A stretch of 64,000 nucleotides of DNA from Variovorax brevis (GCF_030317105.1 NZ_JASZYG010000001.1:620001-684000); one strand, 5' to 3'. Shown: positions 33,898 through 43,895, counted from the first letter of the stretch. The notes: a model not told the origin generated them from the sequence alone. Numbers and translations are program-made.

Positions 33898-34668
33898 TCA
33901 GTGCCCCGCCCCTTGCGCGTCCGCCACCGAGGAGCCAAGGTAGGCCTCTTGCACCTTCGGGTTGGAGCGCACCGCCTCAGGTGTGTCGAAAGCGATCACC
34001 TCGCCGTAGACCACCACGGCAATCTTGTCGGCGAGCCCGAACACCACGCCCATGTCGTGCTCCACCGTCAGCAGCGTGCGGCCCACCGTCACCTGCTTGA
34101 TGAGCGCGATGAAGTGCGCCGTCTCGGTCTTGCTCATGCCGGCCGTGGGTTCGTCCAGCAGGATGACGTTGGCGCCGCCGGCGATCGTCACGCCGATCTC
34201 CAGCGCGCGCTGCTCGGCATAGGTGAGGTTCACCGCCAGCACGTTGCGCTTGCGGGCCAGACCCACTTGCTGCAGCAGTTCTTCGGTACGCTCGTTCGCG
34301 TCATCAAGCCCGGAGAGGAAGCGCAGGAACGTGTACTTGTAGCCCAGGCTCCACAGCACGCCGCAGCGCAGGTTCTCGAACACGCTCAGCTTCGGAAAGA
34401 TGTTCGTGATCTGGAAGCTGCGCGACAGGCCCTTGCGGTTGATCTCGAAGGGCTTGAGCCCGTCGACCCGTTCGCCGTTGAGATGCACCTCGCCGCTGGT
34501 CGGCGTGAGCCGCCCGCTGATGAGGTTGAACAGGGTCGACTTGCCCGCGCCGTTGGGGCCGATGATGCCGATGCGCTCGCCCGCGTTCACTTGCAGGTTG
34601 GCGCCGCGAATGATCTCGGTCTTGCCGAAGCTCTTGCGCAGGTCTTTGAGTTCGAGTGCGTAGGTCAT
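33898..34668 (-). CDS. livG: Liv-type ABC transporter ATPase (LivG-like)
   Basis: A 256-residue ABC ATPase with Walker A GPNGAGKST (residues 36-44), the LivG-specific insertion region around SRSFQITNIFPKLSVFENL, signature-equivalent NLTYAEQRALEIG (LTYAEQ in place of LSGGQ, as in LivG proteins), Walker B NVILLDEPTAGM and H-loop TVEHDM. GGGGAAA precedes the ATG at 34668; the frame is open to 34845 but that part is low complexity. It follows LivM by 19 bases. Energises uptake through LivHM. Confidence 0.93.
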   Translation of the reverse strand: MTYALELKDLRKSFGKTEIIRGANLQVNAGERIGIIGPNGAGKSTLFNLISGRLTPTSGEVHLNGERVDGLKPFEINRKGLSRSFQITNIFPKLSVFENLRCGVLWSLGYKYTFLRFLSGLDDANERTEELLQQVGLARKRNVLAVNLTYAEQRALEIGVTIAGGANVILLDEPTAGMSKTETAHFIALIKQVTVGRTLLTVEHDMGVVFGLADKIAVVVYGEVIAFDTPEAVRSNPKVQEAYLGSSVADAQGAGH

Positions 34669-34687
34669 TTTTCTGCTTTCCCCTTGC

Positions 34688-36001
34688 TCACGCTGCCGTC
34701 TCGCGGCGCTTGATCTCGGCTTCGATTTCTTCCTGCGCGTGGCCCCATACGCGGGCAAAGCGCCGGCGCAGGATCTCGAACAGCACACCGCCAACGACGA
34801 TGAGCACGGCCGCAATGGCCCAGCTCGCCACCGACGACGTGTCAAGCTCGAAGCCCGCCAGCCGCACCAGCGGGCCGAGCGCCGCGTTGAGCTGCATGTG
34901 ATAGATCATCTCGACGACCGCCGCCAGGCCGGCCACGAGAATGGCCGCCGTGACAATCAGGCCTAGGTAGAGCTTCCACAGGCGATTGAACTTGCCGAAG
35001 GCCGCCACCCGCACGTTCATCATGAGCAGGCTGGCCACGCCGCCGGGCGCGAACATGACCATCAGCAGGAACACGAGGCCCAGGTACAGCAGCCACGCCT
35101 TGCTGATTTCCGACAGCAGCACCGACGCGAACACCAGCAGCACCGCGCCGATCATCGGCCCGAAGAAGAAGGTCGCGCCACCGAGGAAGGTGAACAGCAG
35201 GTAGCCGCCCGACCGCAGGGCGTTCAGGCTGTCGGCCGCGTTCACGATCTCGAAGTTGATCGCCGCCAGCCCGCCGCCGATGCCGCCGAAGAAGCCCGCG
35301 ATGATGAAGGCGAAGTAGCGCACGCGCTGCGTGTTGTAGCCGATGAACTCGACGCGCTCGGGGTTGTCGCGCACCGCATTCAGGATGCGGCCCAGCGGCG
35401 TGCCCGTGAAGGCGAACATCAGCGCCGTGCAGACAAAGCAATAGACGGCGATGAGGTAGTACACCTGCATCTGCGAACCGAAGTTCAGGCCGAAGAAGCT
35501 GCTGTAGGTGCGGTCGGTGGTCACCCCGCCTTCGCCGCCGAAGAAGCCGGGAAACATCAGTGCCATGGCCGCCACGAGTTCGCCGATGCCCAGCGTGATC
35601 ATGGCGAAAGTGGTGCCCGATTTCTTCGTGGTGACGAAGCCGAACAACACGGCGAAGAACGCACCGCCGAGGCCGCCCACAATGGGGATCAGCACCAGCG
35701 GCACGGGCACCGAACCCTTGGTGGCGAGATTCATCGCATGCACCGCGATGAAGGAACCCAGCCCCACATACACGGCGTGCCCGAAGCTCAGCATGCCGCC
35801 CTGCCCCAGCAGCATGTTGTAGCTCAGGCAGATGATGACCAGGTAGCCGATCTGCGAGAGCATGGTGAGCGCCAGGCTGCTGCGGAAGATGTGCGGCGCG
35901 ACGATGAGAAAGATCGCGAACAGCGACCAGATCGCGATGCGGCCGATGTTCATCGGCTTGTAGCGATAGTAGGCGGTAGGGGTGGTGCGTGTGGTGCTCA
36001 T
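34688..36001 (-). CDS. livM: Liv-type ABC transporter permease (LivM-like)
   Basis: A 437-residue membrane permease with about ten helices and the LivM-type EAA-like cytoplasmic loop (GTTFAMITLGIGELVAAMAL, GTPLGRILNAVRDNPERVEF). It is longer than many LivM proteins because of a C-terminal extension with two more helices (from about residue 345, RLWKLYLGLIVTAAILVAGL). The ATG at 36001 sits four bases past the LivH stop and has GAGGAC upstream; a GTG five codons earlier would overlap LivH. The extra helices are typical of a LivM subgroup seen in acyl- or aromatic-acid clusters. Confidence 0.92.
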   Translation of the reverse strand: MSTTRTTPTAYYRYKPMNIGRIAIWSLFAIFLIVAPHIFRSSLALTMLSQIGYLVIICLSYNMLLGQGGMLSFGHAVYVGLGSFIAVHAMNLATKGSVPVPLVLIPIVGGLGGAFFAVLFGFVTTKKSGTTFAMITLGIGELVAAMALMFPGFFGGEGGVTTDRTYSSFFGLNFGSQMQVYYLIAVYCFVCTALMFAFTGTPLGRILNAVRDNPERVEFIGYNTQRVRYFAFIIAGFFGGIGGGLAAINFEIVNAADSLNALRSGGYLLFTFLGGATFFFGPMIGAVLLVFASVLLSEISKAWLLYLGLVFLLMVMFAPGGVASLLMMNVRVAAFGKFNRLWKLYLGLIVTAAILVAGLAAVVEMIYHMQLNAALGPLVRLAGFELDTSSVASWAIAAVLIVVGGVLFEILRRRFARVWGHAQEEIEAEIKRRETAA

Positions 36002-36005
36002 TGTC

Positions 36006-36953
36006 TTAGTCCTCACGGGTACCCAGCAATCCCTTGGGCCGGAATATCAGGATCAGCACCAGGAACAGATACGGAAGAATCGGCGCCACCTGCGAGATCG
36101 TCAGCGACAACAGGGGATAGGCGAAGTTCTCGGGGGTGACGGTCATGCCCAACTGCTGCAGGGTCGACACGCCCGAATAGTCGAGCGCCACCGCAAAGGT
36201 CTGCACGATGCCGATCAGCAGCGACGCGAGGAAGGCGCCGGCGAGCGAGCCCATGCCGCCCACCACCACCACCACGAAGATGATCGAGCCGACCGAGGCC
36301 GCCATCGCGGGCTCCGTCACATAGGTGTTGCCGCCGATCACGCCGGCGAGGCCCGCCAGCGCGGCGCCGCCGCCAAACACCAGCATGAACACGCGAGGCA
36401 CGTTGTGGCCTAGCGCCTCCACCATCTCGGGATGCTTCAGCGCGGCCTGGATCACCAGCCCGATGCGCGTGCGCGTGAGCAGCAGCCACACCGAGATCAG
36501 CATCAGGATCGCCACCAGCATGATGAACGAGCGCGACTTCGGAAACTGCGTGCCGTACAGGGTGAACAGCGGGCCTTGCAGTTGCGTGGGCAAGCCGTAG
36601 GGAACGGTGGACCGGCCCCACACGAGTTGCACCAGTTCGAGAATGAGGTAGGACAGCCCGAAGGTCACGAGCAATTCAGGCACGTGGCCGAACTTGTGCA
36701 CGCGACGCAGGCTGTAGCGCTCGAACAGCGCCCCCATTCCGCCCACCAGCAGGGGCGCGATGAACAGCGCCGGCCAGAAGCCGATCACGCCCGAGAGCGT
36801 GTAGGCGATGTAGGCGCCCAGCATGTAGAAGCTGGTGTGCGCGAAGTTGAGCACACCCATCATGCTGAAGATGAGCGTCAGGCCAGAGCTCAGCATGAAC
36901 AGCAGCAGCCCATAGCTCACGCCGTTGAGCAGCGAGATGACGAAAAATTCCAT
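36006..36953 (-). CDS. livH: Liv-type ABC transporter permease (LivH-like)
   Basis: A 315-residue permease with about eight helices. It begins MEFFVISLLNGVSYGLLLFM, the usual LivH opening, and has the conserved loop with RIGLVIQAALKHPEMVEALG, where LivH has MxRAxAxD-like residues, then GGMGSLAGAFLASLLIGIVQ near the end. It lies 92 bases downstream of the binding-protein gene, with an intrinsic terminator in that gap, and is coupled to LivM by a four-base spacing. Confidence 0.93.
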   Translation of the reverse strand: MEFFVISLLNGVSYGLLLFMLSSGLTLIFSMMGVLNFAHTSFYMLGAYIAYTLSGVIGFWPALFIAPLLVGGMGALFERYSLRRVHKFGHVPELLVTFGLSYLILELVQLVWGRSTVPYGLPTQLQGPLFTLYGTQFPKSRSFIMLVAILMLISVWLLLTRTRIGLVIQAALKHPEMVEALGHNVPRVFMLVFGGGAALAGLAGVIGGNTYVTEPAMAASVGSIIFVVVVVGGMGSLAGAFLASLLIGIVQTFAVALDYSGVSTLQQLGMTVTPENFAYPLLSLTISQVAPILPYLFLVLILIFRPKGLLGTRED

Positions 36954-36983
36954 GGTGGTTCCACTCCCGATACGAGAAGAAAA

Positions 36984-37010
36984 AAGGGCCCGATCGTGTG
37001 TCGGGCCCTT
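36984..37010 (-). terminator. Intrinsic terminator between binding-protein gene and permease genes
   Basis: A perfect 10-bp stem (AAGGGCCCGA with TCGGGCCCTT) and seven-base loop, followed on the minus strand by a T-rich run (complement of 36975-36985). It sits right after the substrate-binding protein stop and before livH, so partial read-through would give more binding protein than permease, a known arrangement in ABC operons. Confidence 0.85.
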
Positions 37011-37045
37011 CGCGACGCGGAGCCTGCGAGAGGCTCAGTGCCTCA

Positions 37046-38290
37046 TCAACCCGGCTGGCCGGGGCGCTTCATCTGGCACGAGGTGGGCGTGCTGGCAACG
37101 TAGGCGTCGAAGTACTTCACGGGCACGAAGGTGTAGCCGGTGCCTTCGGAGTCAATGGGGTATTTGCCGCCAGCCTTTTCCCACTTGGTGATGAACAGGC
37201 CCTGCTGCATCTGGTGGTCCGCCTTGCGCATGTCGACATCGCCGTTGAAGCTCTTGAACTTCATGCCCTCGAGCACCGCTGCCACCTTGACCGGATCGGT
37301 CGACTTGGCCTTGACGAAGGCGTCGCTCATCATCTGGAAGGCGGAGTAGGCCGCATAGGTATAGAGGTCATCCTTGAACTTCTTGTTGAACTCCACACTC
37401 AGGCGCTGGATTTCGCCACCCATGTTGGCGTGGCCGTAGCCCACCTGGTAGACCTTGCCGGCCGATGCCGCACCCATGGCCGTGGGCGTGCCGCTAACCG
37501 TTCCGTAGTAGGTGTAGAAGTTGACGTTGCTCAGGCCCGCGTCATTCGCGGCCTTGATCAGCAGCGCCAGGTCCGAGCCCCAGTTGCCGGTGATGACGGT
37601 GTCGGCGCCGGAAGCCTTGATCTTCGCCACGTAGGGCGCGAAGTCGCGCACTTGCGCCAGCGGGTGCAAGTCTTCGCCGACGATCTCGACGTCGGGGCGC
37701 TTAACCTTGAGGTTTTCCTTGGCGTACTTGGCCACCTGAACGCCGTGCGAGTAGTTCTGGTTGATCAGGTAGACCTTCTTGACGCTCGGCTGGTCCTTCA
37801 TGAAGGTCGTCAGCGCTTCCATCTTCATGGAGGTGTCGGCGTCGAGGCGGAAGTGCCAGTAGCTGCACTTGCTGTTGGTGAGGTCGGGATCGACCGCGGC
37901 GTAGTTGATGTAGAGCAGTTCCTTGCCCGGATTGCGCGCGTTGTTCTTCTCGACCGCATCGATGATGGCCAACGCAGCGCCGGAGCCGTTGCCTTGCAGC
38001 ACGTAGCGTGCACCCTGGTCCTGCGCAGAACGCAGCGCAACCGTGGTCTCTTGCGGGCTGAGCTTGTTGTCGATGCCGATGATCTCGAACTTCACGCCGG
38101 CGGCGTTCTTCTTGTTGAATTCTTCGGCGAGGAACTGATAGGTCTTGAGCTGGTTGGTGCCCACGGCAGCCATCAGGCCCGACAGCGGGTCCAGCCAGGC
38201 GACTTTCACGGTCTCGCCCTTCTGGGCAAACGCGCCAGTGGCACTTGCCACGAGGATGCTGGCAGTAACAAATTTCAGAGCGAGCTTCAT
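37046..38290 (-). CDS. Liv-type ABC transporter substrate-binding protein
   Basis: A 414-residue periplasmic binding protein of the branched-chain amino acid/amide (HAAT) family. The signal peptide spans residues 1-22 (ending TGAFAQK), then KVAWLDPLSGLMAAVGTNQL and VALRSAQDQGARYVLQGNGS mark the type I fold. Cysteines in SKCSYWHF and TPTSCQMKR may form a disulfide. GGAGA precedes the ATG at 38290. Family members bind many ligands besides amino acids, including aromatic and aliphatic acids; here it lies between an acyl-CoA ligase and beta-oxidation genes, so a carboxylate or acyl-amino acid is more likely than leucine. Confidence 0.92.
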   Translation of the reverse strand: MKLALKFVTASILVASATGAFAQKGETVKVAWLDPLSGLMAAVGTNQLKTYQFLAEEFNKKNAAGVKFEIIGIDNKLSPQETTVALRSAQDQGARYVLQGNGSGAALAIIDAVEKNNARNPGKELLYINYAAVDPDLTNSKCSYWHFRLDADTSMKMEALTTFMKDQPSVKKVYLINQNYSHGVQVAKYAKENLKVKRPDVEIVGEDLHPLAQVRDFAPYVAKIKASGADTVITGNWGSDLALLIKAANDAGLSNVNFYTYYGTVSGTPTAMGAASAGKVYQVGYGHANMGGEIQRLSVEFNKKFKDDLYTYAAYSAFQMMSDAFVKAKSTDPVKVAAVLEGMKFKSFNGDVDMRKADHQMQQGLFITKWEKAGGKYPIDSEGTGYTFVPVKYFDAYVASTPTSCQMKRPGQPG

Positions 38291-38477
38291 GTAAATCTCC
38301 AAGTTTCGAACGTGCGTCTAAGTCTCAAAAGCCGAGCGAGATTACAAGCCTTTGCACACCCAACCCTCAGGGAATGCCCCTAAGCAATCGAGTGGCGGGC
38401 CCGTTTCTATCACTCAGGTGACAGTGCGTGCGCTTTGTGTTCTACCGGGCGGTAGGAAATGCGCGATTTCTCAAGGG

Positions 38478-40121
38478 TCAAACGCCGGGCAGCTTGTAAC
38501 CCTTGAGCAGTTCGCGCAGCCTCGTTTTCAGGATCTTGCCGGTGGCGCCGATCGGGATGGCCTCGACGAACACGACGTCGTCGGGAATCTGCCACTTGGC
38601 TGTCTTGCCCTCATAGAACGCAAGGAGATCCTCTCGGCTGACCTCCGCGCCCGGACGCTTGACCACGGCCACGATGGGACGCTCATCCCATTTCGGATGG
38701 GCCACGCCGATGCACGCCGCCATGGCGATGGCCGGGTGCGAGACGGCAATGTTCTCGATGTCGATGGAACTGATCCATTCGCCGCCGGACTTGATCACGT
38801 CCTTGCTGCGGTCGGTGATCTGCAGGTAGCCGTCTGCGTCGATCGTGGCGACGTCGCCGGTGGGGAACCAGCCGCGGCCCTGTTCGTCGGGAACCAGCGG
38901 ATCGCCTCCCTCGCCCTTGAAGTATTCCTTGACGATCCAGGGGCCTTTGACCAGCAGGTCGCCGTAGGCCTTGCCGTCCCAGGGCAATTCCTTGCCGTCC
39001 ACGTCGACGATCTTCATGTCGACGCCGAAGATGGCGCGGCCCTGCTTCAGGCGGATGGCCAGGCGGTCGTCCGGCGTCATCTCCAGATGCTTGTTCTTGA
39101 GCGTGCACAACGTGCCCAGCGGCGACATCTCGGTCATGCCCCAGGCGTGCAGCACCTCGACGCCGTAGTCGTCCTGGAAGGCGCGGATCATGGCCGGCGG
39201 GCAGGCGGAGCCGCCGATCACCGTGCGCTTGAGCGTGGAAAAGCGCAGGCCGTCGGGCTTCATGTGGCCGAGCATCATCTGCCACACGGTCGGCACGCCG
39301 GCGGCAAAGGTCACCTTTTCCTTTTCGATGAGCTCGTAGATGGACTTGCCGTCGAGCGCGGGGCCGGGGAACACCAGCTTGCAGCCCGTGAGCGCCGCCG
39401 AATAAGGAATGCCCCAGGCGTTGACGTGGAACATCGGCACCACCGGCAGCACCGAATCGCGCGCCGACAGGCACATGACGTCGGGCAACGCCGCGGCGTA
39501 CGCGTGCAGCACGGACGAACGGTGGCTGTAGAGGGCCGCCTTCGGGTTGCCCGTGGTGCCGCTCGTGTAGCACATGCTGGAGGCGGAGTTTTCGTCGAAG
39601 GTCGGCCAGTCGTAGCGGTCGGACTGCCCGCTCATCCACGTTTCGTAGCTCACCAGGTTCGGGATGCCGGTGTCGGCGGGCAGTTTGTCGGCGTCGCACA
39701 GGGCGATCCACTTCTTGACCGTCGGGCAGCGCGCATGCACGGCCTGCACGATGGGCAGGAAGGTCATGTCGAAGGCCAGGATCTGGTCTTCGGCATGGTT
39801 GGCAATCCACGCGATCTGGTCCGGATGCAGGCGCGGGTTGATGGTGTGCAGCACGCGACCCGTTCCGCTCACGCCGTAGTACAGCTCCAGATGGCGGTAG
39901 CCATTCCACGCCAGGGTGGCCACGCGGTCGGAAAAGACCAGGTTCTCGCCCTCGAGCGCATTGGCGACCTGGCGGGAGCGGCGTGCAACATCAGACCAGG
40001 TGTATCGGTGGATGTCGCCTTCGACCCGGCGCGACACGATTTCGCCGTCGCCGTGGTGGCGGTCGGCAAATTCGAGCAGCGACGAGATCAACGACGGTTG
40101 GTCTTGCATCAAACCCAGCAT
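38478..40121 (-). CDS. Acyl-CoA ligase (AMP-forming)
   Basis: A 547-residue member of the ANL family, forming acyl-AMP and then acyl-CoA from a free acid. Motifs: [16 protein letters not shown] (residues 185-200, P-loop-like), [12 protein letters not shown] (about 337-348), [12 protein letters not shown] (about 413) and the C-terminal catalytic Lys in [13 protein letters not shown] (about 532). It resembles medium/long-chain fatty-acid ligases (AlkK/FadD3 type). AAGGAG precedes the ATG at 40121. It is the first gene of the acyl-catabolic block, ahead of the binding protein, and would activate the imported or hydrolysed acid. Confidence 0.93.
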   Translation of the reverse strand: MLGLMQDQPSLISSLLEFADRHHGDGEIVSRRVEGDIHRYTWSDVARRSRQVANALEGENLVFSDRVATLAWNGYRHLELYYGVSGTGRVLHTINPRLHPDQIAWIANHAEDQILAFDMTFLPIVQAVHARCPTVKKWIALCDADKLPADTGIPNLVSYETWMSGQSDRYDWPTFDENSASSMCYTSGTTGNPKAALYSHRSSVLHAYAAALPDVMCLSARDSVLPVVPMFHVNAWGIPYSAALTGCKLVFPGPALDGKSIYELIEKEKVTFAAGVPTVWQMMLGHMKPDGLRFSTLKRTVIGGSACPPAMIRAFQDDYGVEVLHAWGMTEMSPLGTLCTLKNKHLEMTPDDRLAIRLKQGRAIFGVDMKIVDVDGKELPWDGKAYGDLLVKGPWIVKEYFKGEGGDPLVPDEQGRGWFPTGDVATIDADGYLQITDRSKDVIKSGGEWISSIDIENIAVSHPAIAMAACIGVAHPKWDERPIVAVVKRPGAEVSREDLLAFYEGKTAKWQIPDDVVFVEAIPIGATGKILKTRLRELLKGYKLPGV

Positions 40122-40299
40122 GGAAAGTCTCCTTGGAATCAGTGAATGTCTCTCGGCCGAGTATTGCGCAGCGCAGCATCGCACCGCTTGGGGGAATGCC
40201 CGTAAGCAGGCGTCTCTGAAATTCTTCAACGCGTTCGCGCGGTAAGCCTTTTCAGCCCCGCCCAAGGCGTCTGGAAGCAGTTGCTGGACAATCCGGGGA

Positions 40300-41781
40300 A
40301 TGAGCTCATCTTCAGCCGCCGCCGTCGCGGCAGACGCCCCCGTCGCATGGCGCGAGGGGTATTCCGGTCTCGGCCCGGCGTTCTACACCCGCCTGCGGCC
40401 CACGCCCCTTCCCGATCCTTACTGGGTGGGTCGATCGCAAAGCGTTGCCGACCTGATCGGGCTGGACGCGCAATGGTTTCGGGGCAACGAGGCCCTGCAG
40501 GCGTTCACCGGCAACGAACTGCTGCCCGGTAGCGACCCCTTTGCAACGGTCTATAGCGGCCACCAGTTCGGCGTGTGGGCCGGCCAGTTGGGCGACGGTC
40601 GCGCCATCATGCTGGGCGAAACGCAGGGCGGCTTCGAAATCCAGACCAAGGGCAGCGGCCTGACGCCCTACTCCCGCATGGGCGACGGGCGCGCCGTGCT
40701 GCGCTCGAGCATCCGCGAGTTTCTTTGCAGCGAGGCGGTGAACGCGCTTGGCATTCCGACCACGCGGGCGCTGTGCGTGACCGGCTCCGACGCCCGCGTT
40801 CGCCGGGAAGAGTTGGAAACCGCGGCGGTGGTCACCCGCGTGGCGCCGAGCTTCATCCGCTTCGGGCACTTCGAGCACTTCGCGGCCAACGAGTTCGACA
40901 AGGAATTGCGCCAACTGGCCGACTACGTCATCGACCGCTACTACCCCGAATGCCGCAGGACGCAGGAATTTGGCGGCAACGCCTACGCCGCCTTTCTTCA
41001 GGCGGTGAGCGAGCGCACGGCGGCACTCATGGCGCAGTGGCAGGCCGTCGGCTTTTGCCACGGCGTGATGAACACCGACAACATGAGCATCCTGGGGCTC
41101 ACGATCGACTACGGCCCTTTCCAGTTCCTGGACGGTTTCGATCCGCGCCACATCTGCAACCACAGCGACAACTCGGGGCGCTATGCCTACAACCAGCAGC
41201 CCAACGTGGCGTACTGGAACCTCTTTTGCCTTGCGCAGGCCCTGCTGCCGCTCATTGGCGACGCTGACGTGGCGCGTGCCGCCCTGGAGTCCTACAAGAC
41301 GGTGTTCCCCAACGCGTTCGAAGCGCAGATGCGCGCCAAGATGGGTTTGAGCACGGCCGACGCGGGCGACCGGCCATTGGTCGAGCAGTTGCTCAAGTTG
41401 CTGGCGGCAGAGAAGGTCGACTGGACCATCTTCTGGCGTCGCCTTTCGCACCACGTGGCCGGCAGCGCGGCAGAACCGGTTCGCGACCTCTTCATGGACC
41501 GGCCGGCGGCGGACGAATGGCTGCGGGTTTTTGCAGAACGCCATTCGCAGGAAAATGCGGAAACGGCTGGCGCGCTGATGCTGCGGAGCAATCCGAAATT
41601 CGTGCTGCGGAACCACCTGGGCCAGCAAGCCATCGAAAAGGCGGAACAAAAGGACTTCTCCGGCGTCGCAAGCTTGCTCCAGCTTCTGGAGTCCCCATTT
41701 GAGGAGCATCCCGGCCACGAGGAGTTCGCCGGATTCCCGCCCGACTGGGCGTCCACCATCGAAATCAGTTGCTCATCATGA
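40300..41781 (+). CDS. selO: Protein adenylyltransferase SelO (YdiU/UPF0061)
   Basis: A 493-residue pseudokinase-fold AMPylase. Conserved blocks are [20 protein letters not shown] (about 84), [20 protein letters not shown] (with the nucleotide-binding Lys), [20 protein letters not shown] (metal-binding Asn/Asp, about 250) and the C-terminal SCSS, where eukaryotic homologues carry selenocysteine. SelO transfers AMP to Ser/Thr/Tyr of redox-linked proteins. Its stop overlaps the msrB start (ATGA), linking it to methionine sulfoxide repair. It is divergent from the acyl-CoA ligase gene. Confidence 0.95.
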   Translation: MSSSSAAAVAADAPVAWREGYSGLGPAFYTRLRPTPLPDPYWVGRSQSVADLIGLDAQWFRGNEALQAFTGNELLPGSDPFATVYSGHQFGVWAGQLGDGRAIMLGETQGGFEIQTKGSGLTPYSRMGDGRAVLRSSIREFLCSEAVNALGIPTTRALCVTGSDARVRREELETAAVVTRVAPSFIRFGHFEHFAANEFDKELRQLADYVIDRYYPECRRTQEFGGNAYAAFLQAVSERTAALMAQWQAVGFCHGVMNTDNMSILGLTIDYGPFQFLDGFDPRHICNHSDNSGRYAYNQQPNVAYWNLFCLAQALLPLIGDADVARAALESYKTVFPNAFEAQMRAKMGLSTADAGDRPLVEQLLKLLAAEKVDWTIFWRRLSHHVAGSAAEPVRDLFMDRPAADEWLRVFAERHSQENAETAGALMLRSNPKFVLRNHLGQQAIEKAEQKDFSGVASLLQLLESPFEEHPGHEEFAGFPPDWASTIEISCSS

Positions 41782-42188
41782 CCCACCCCATCGAAAAGAC
41801 CGACGCCGAATGGAAAGCCCTGCTCGCCGAAAAAGGCGCCGAGCGCGGCGCTTTTGAAGTCACGCGCCATGCCGCGACCGAACGCCCGTTCACCGGCAAA
41901 TACGAGGCGCACTGGGACGATGGCACCTACCACTGCATCTGCTGCGGCGCCAAGCTGTTCGAATCGGCCACCAAGTTCGACGCGGGCTGCGGCTGGCCGA
42001 GCTTTTCGCAGGAAGCGGTGCCGGGCGCCATCAAGAACATCGTCGACCGCTCGCACGGCATGGTTCGCACCGAAAATGTGTGCGCGAATTGCGGGGCGCA
42101 CCTCGGGCACGTATTTCCTGACGGCCCGACTGAAACCGGCCTGCGCTACTGCATGAACTCCGCCTCCCTCGACTTCCAGCCTAAATGA
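41778..42188 (+). CDS. msrB: Peptide-methionine (R)-S-oxide reductase MsrB
   Basis: A 136-residue MsrB. Zinc-binding pairs are Cys53/Cys56 ([11 protein letters not shown]) and Cys102/Cys105 ([13 protein letters not shown]). The catalytic Cys125 is in [11 protein letters not shown], and GWPSFSQ is the substrate loop. Reduces R-methionine sulfoxide in proteins. The start ATG at 41778 overlaps the selO stop (ATGA), preferred over an upstream start inside selO. It overlaps yciB at its end by four bases. Confidence 0.96.
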   Translation: MTHPIEKTDAEWKALLAEKGAERGAFEVTRHAATERPFTGKYEAHWDDGTYHCICCGAKLFESATKFDAGCGWPSFSQEAVPGAIKNIVDRSHGMVRTENVCANCGAHLGHVFPDGPTETGLRYCMNSASLDFQPK

Positions 42189-42724
42189 AACTCCTGCTCG
42201 ATTTTTTCCCGATCCTGCTGTTCTTCGGCGCGTTCAAGCTTTACGACATCTACGTCGCCACGGCCGTGCTGATGGGCGCCACGGCCATCCAGATGGGTTT
42301 CATCTACATGACCCATCGGCGCCTGCAGACCATGCAGAAGGCCACGCTCGTGCTCATCCTGCTGTTCGGAACGCTGACGCTGGCCCTGCACGACGAGCGC
42401 TTCATCAAGTGGAAGCCGACCGTGCTCTATGCGGCCATGGGCATCGCGCTGGCCGTCTCCTACTGGGCGCTGAAGAAGAACTTCCTGAAGATGCTGCTGG
42501 GCCAGCAACTCGACTTGCCTGACCGCATCTGGACGCACCTGAACATCGCGTGGATCGCCTACTGCTTCTTCATGGCAGCCATCAACGGCTGGGTCGCGGC
42601 CTACTACTCGACCGAGGCGTGGGTCAACTTCAAGCTTTGGGGCTATGCGTTTCCCATTGCCTTCCTCGTGGCGCAGGGCCTTTACATTGCGCCGCACCTC
42701 AAGTCGGACGAGCCCAGCACATGA
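42185..42724 (+). CDS. yciB: Inner-membrane protein YciB (septation protein A family)
   Basis: A 179-residue integral membrane protein with about five helices, beginning [20 protein letters not shown], the conserved opening of YciB/Isp[15 protein letters not shown] and [20 protein letters not shown] are further family blocks. YciB is linked to envelope integrity and cell elongation/division in enterobacteria. Overlaps msrB upstream and bolA downstream (ATGA at both ends). Confidence 0.94.
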   Translation: MKLLLDFFPILLFFGAFKLYDIYVATAVLMGATAIQMGFIYMTHRRLQTMQKATLVLILLFGTLTLALHDERFIKWKPTVLYAAMGIALAVSYWALKKNFLKMLLGQQLDLPDRIWTHLNIAWIAYCFFMAAINGWVAAYYSTEAWVNFKLWGYAFPIAFLVAQGLYIAPHLKSDEPST

Positions 42725-43002
42725 ACGCAGCCACCACCACGTCGCCTCCGACAGCCGCTGCGCTGGAGGCGCGACTGCGCGAAAAGCTGCAGCCCACGGT
42801 GCTCGAAGTCATCGACGAAAGCGCGGACCATGCGGGCCATTCGGGGGCCAATGCTGAAGGCTTTGGTACTCATTTCCGGGTGCGGATTTCCTCCCCCCAA
42901 TTCGCTGGGAAGCCCCGTGTGGCGCGGCATCGGCTTGTGTATGATGCGCTGGACGATTTCATTGCCCGGGGCCTTCACGCCATTGCCATCGAAGCGCTCT
43001 GA
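42721..43002 (+). CDS. bolA: BolA family protein
   Basis: A 93-residue BolA-type protein. The conserved blocks are [40 protein letters not shown] and [20 protein letters not shown] with the invariant His-Arg of the BolA loop. BolA proteins form Fe-S-bridged heterodimers with monothiol glutaredoxins and affect morphology and stress response. The start overlaps yciB by four bases. Confidence 0.95.
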   Translation: MNAATTTSPPTAAALEARLREKLQPTVLEVIDESADHAGHSGANAEGFGTHFRVRISSPQFAGKPRVARHRLVYDALDDFIARGLHAIAIEAL

Positions 43003-43064
43003 GGCTTCCCGATCGCAACTCGCCGCCAGGAGCGGCGAATCAACCCACCCTCCTCTTGCTCTCC

Positions 43065-43850
43065 ATGAAAAAACAACTTTTGCAGGCCGTTGCGGCCGCA
43101 GCGCTGCTTGGCCTGGTCTCCGTGGCTGCTCAGGCCCAGAACATCGCCATCGTCAACGGACAGCCGGTGCCCAAGTCACGCGTGGACGTGCTGTCCGCGC
43201 AGCTGGCAGCCGCCGGCCGCCCGGTCACGCCCGAGATGCAGCCGCAGCTGAAGGAAGAGGTCATTGCGCGCGAAGTCTTCATGCAGGAAGCAAAGAAGCA
43301 GGGCCTGGACGCCAGCGACGACTACAAGGCGCAGCTCGAACTGGCCCGCCAGGCCATTCTGATCCGCACGCTCTTCGAGAACTGGCGCAAGACCAACGCG
43401 GTGTCTGACGCCGACGTGCAGGCCGAATACGACAAGTTCGTCGCGGCCAACGGCGGCAAGGAATACAAGGCGCGCCACATCCTGGTGGAAAACGAAGACC
43501 AGGCCAAGAAGATCATTGCGGACATCAAGAAGGGCGCCAAGTTCGAGGACATCGCCAAGAAGCAGAGCAAGGATCCCGGATCGGGCGCCAACGGCGGCGA
43601 CCTCGACTGGGCCAACCCGAGTAGCTTCGTGCCCGAGTTCTCGCAGGCCATGATCACGCTCAACAAGGGCGAGATGACGCAGACCCCGGTCAAGTCGCAA
43701 TTCGGCTGGCACATCATCCGCGTCGACGACATCCGCCAGGCGCAACTGCCGAAGATCGACGAAGTCAAGCCGCAGATCACGCAGCAACTGCAGCAGCAGA
43801 AGTTGCAGAAGTACCAGGAAGACCTGCGCGCCAAGGCCAAAGTTGAGTAA
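43065..43850 (+). CDS. Periplasmic parvulin-type peptidyl-prolyl isomerase
   Basis: A 261-residue secreted foldase. The signal peptide covers residues 1-24 (AAQA cleavage). A SurA/PpiD-like helical N-terminal region is followed by a parvulin domain at about 134-225 (ARHILVENEDQAKKIIADIK, GANGGDLDWANPSSFVPEFS, QFGWHIIRVDDI). It assists outer-membrane or secreted protein folding. The ATG at 43065 directly precedes the signal peptide. It follows bolA by 62 bases and ends at a strong intrinsic terminator. Confidence 0.93.
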   Translation: MKKQLLQAVAAAALLGLVSVAAQAQNIAIVNGQPVPKSRVDVLSAQLAAAGRPVTPEMQPQLKEEVIAREVFMQEAKKQGLDASDDYKAQLELARQAILIRTLFENWRKTNAVSDADVQAEYDKFVAANGGKEYKARHILVENEDQAKKIIADIKKGAKFEDIAKKQSKDPGSGANGGDLDWANPSSFVPEFSQAMITLNKGEMTQTPVKSQFGWHIIRVDDIRQAQLPKIDEVKPQITQQLQQQKLQKYQEDLRAKAKVE

Positions 43851-43895
43851 GTAGCGCGCCCCCCGGGCCACGCGCTTCGCACCGCCACGCAATCA

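Noticed and set aside
33155..38290. Classical leucine/isoleucine/valine uptake system
   Set aside because: The subunits are Liv-type, but the neighbours are acyl-activation and beta-oxidation genes, so amino-acid specificity cannot be assumed; symbols are given by homology only.
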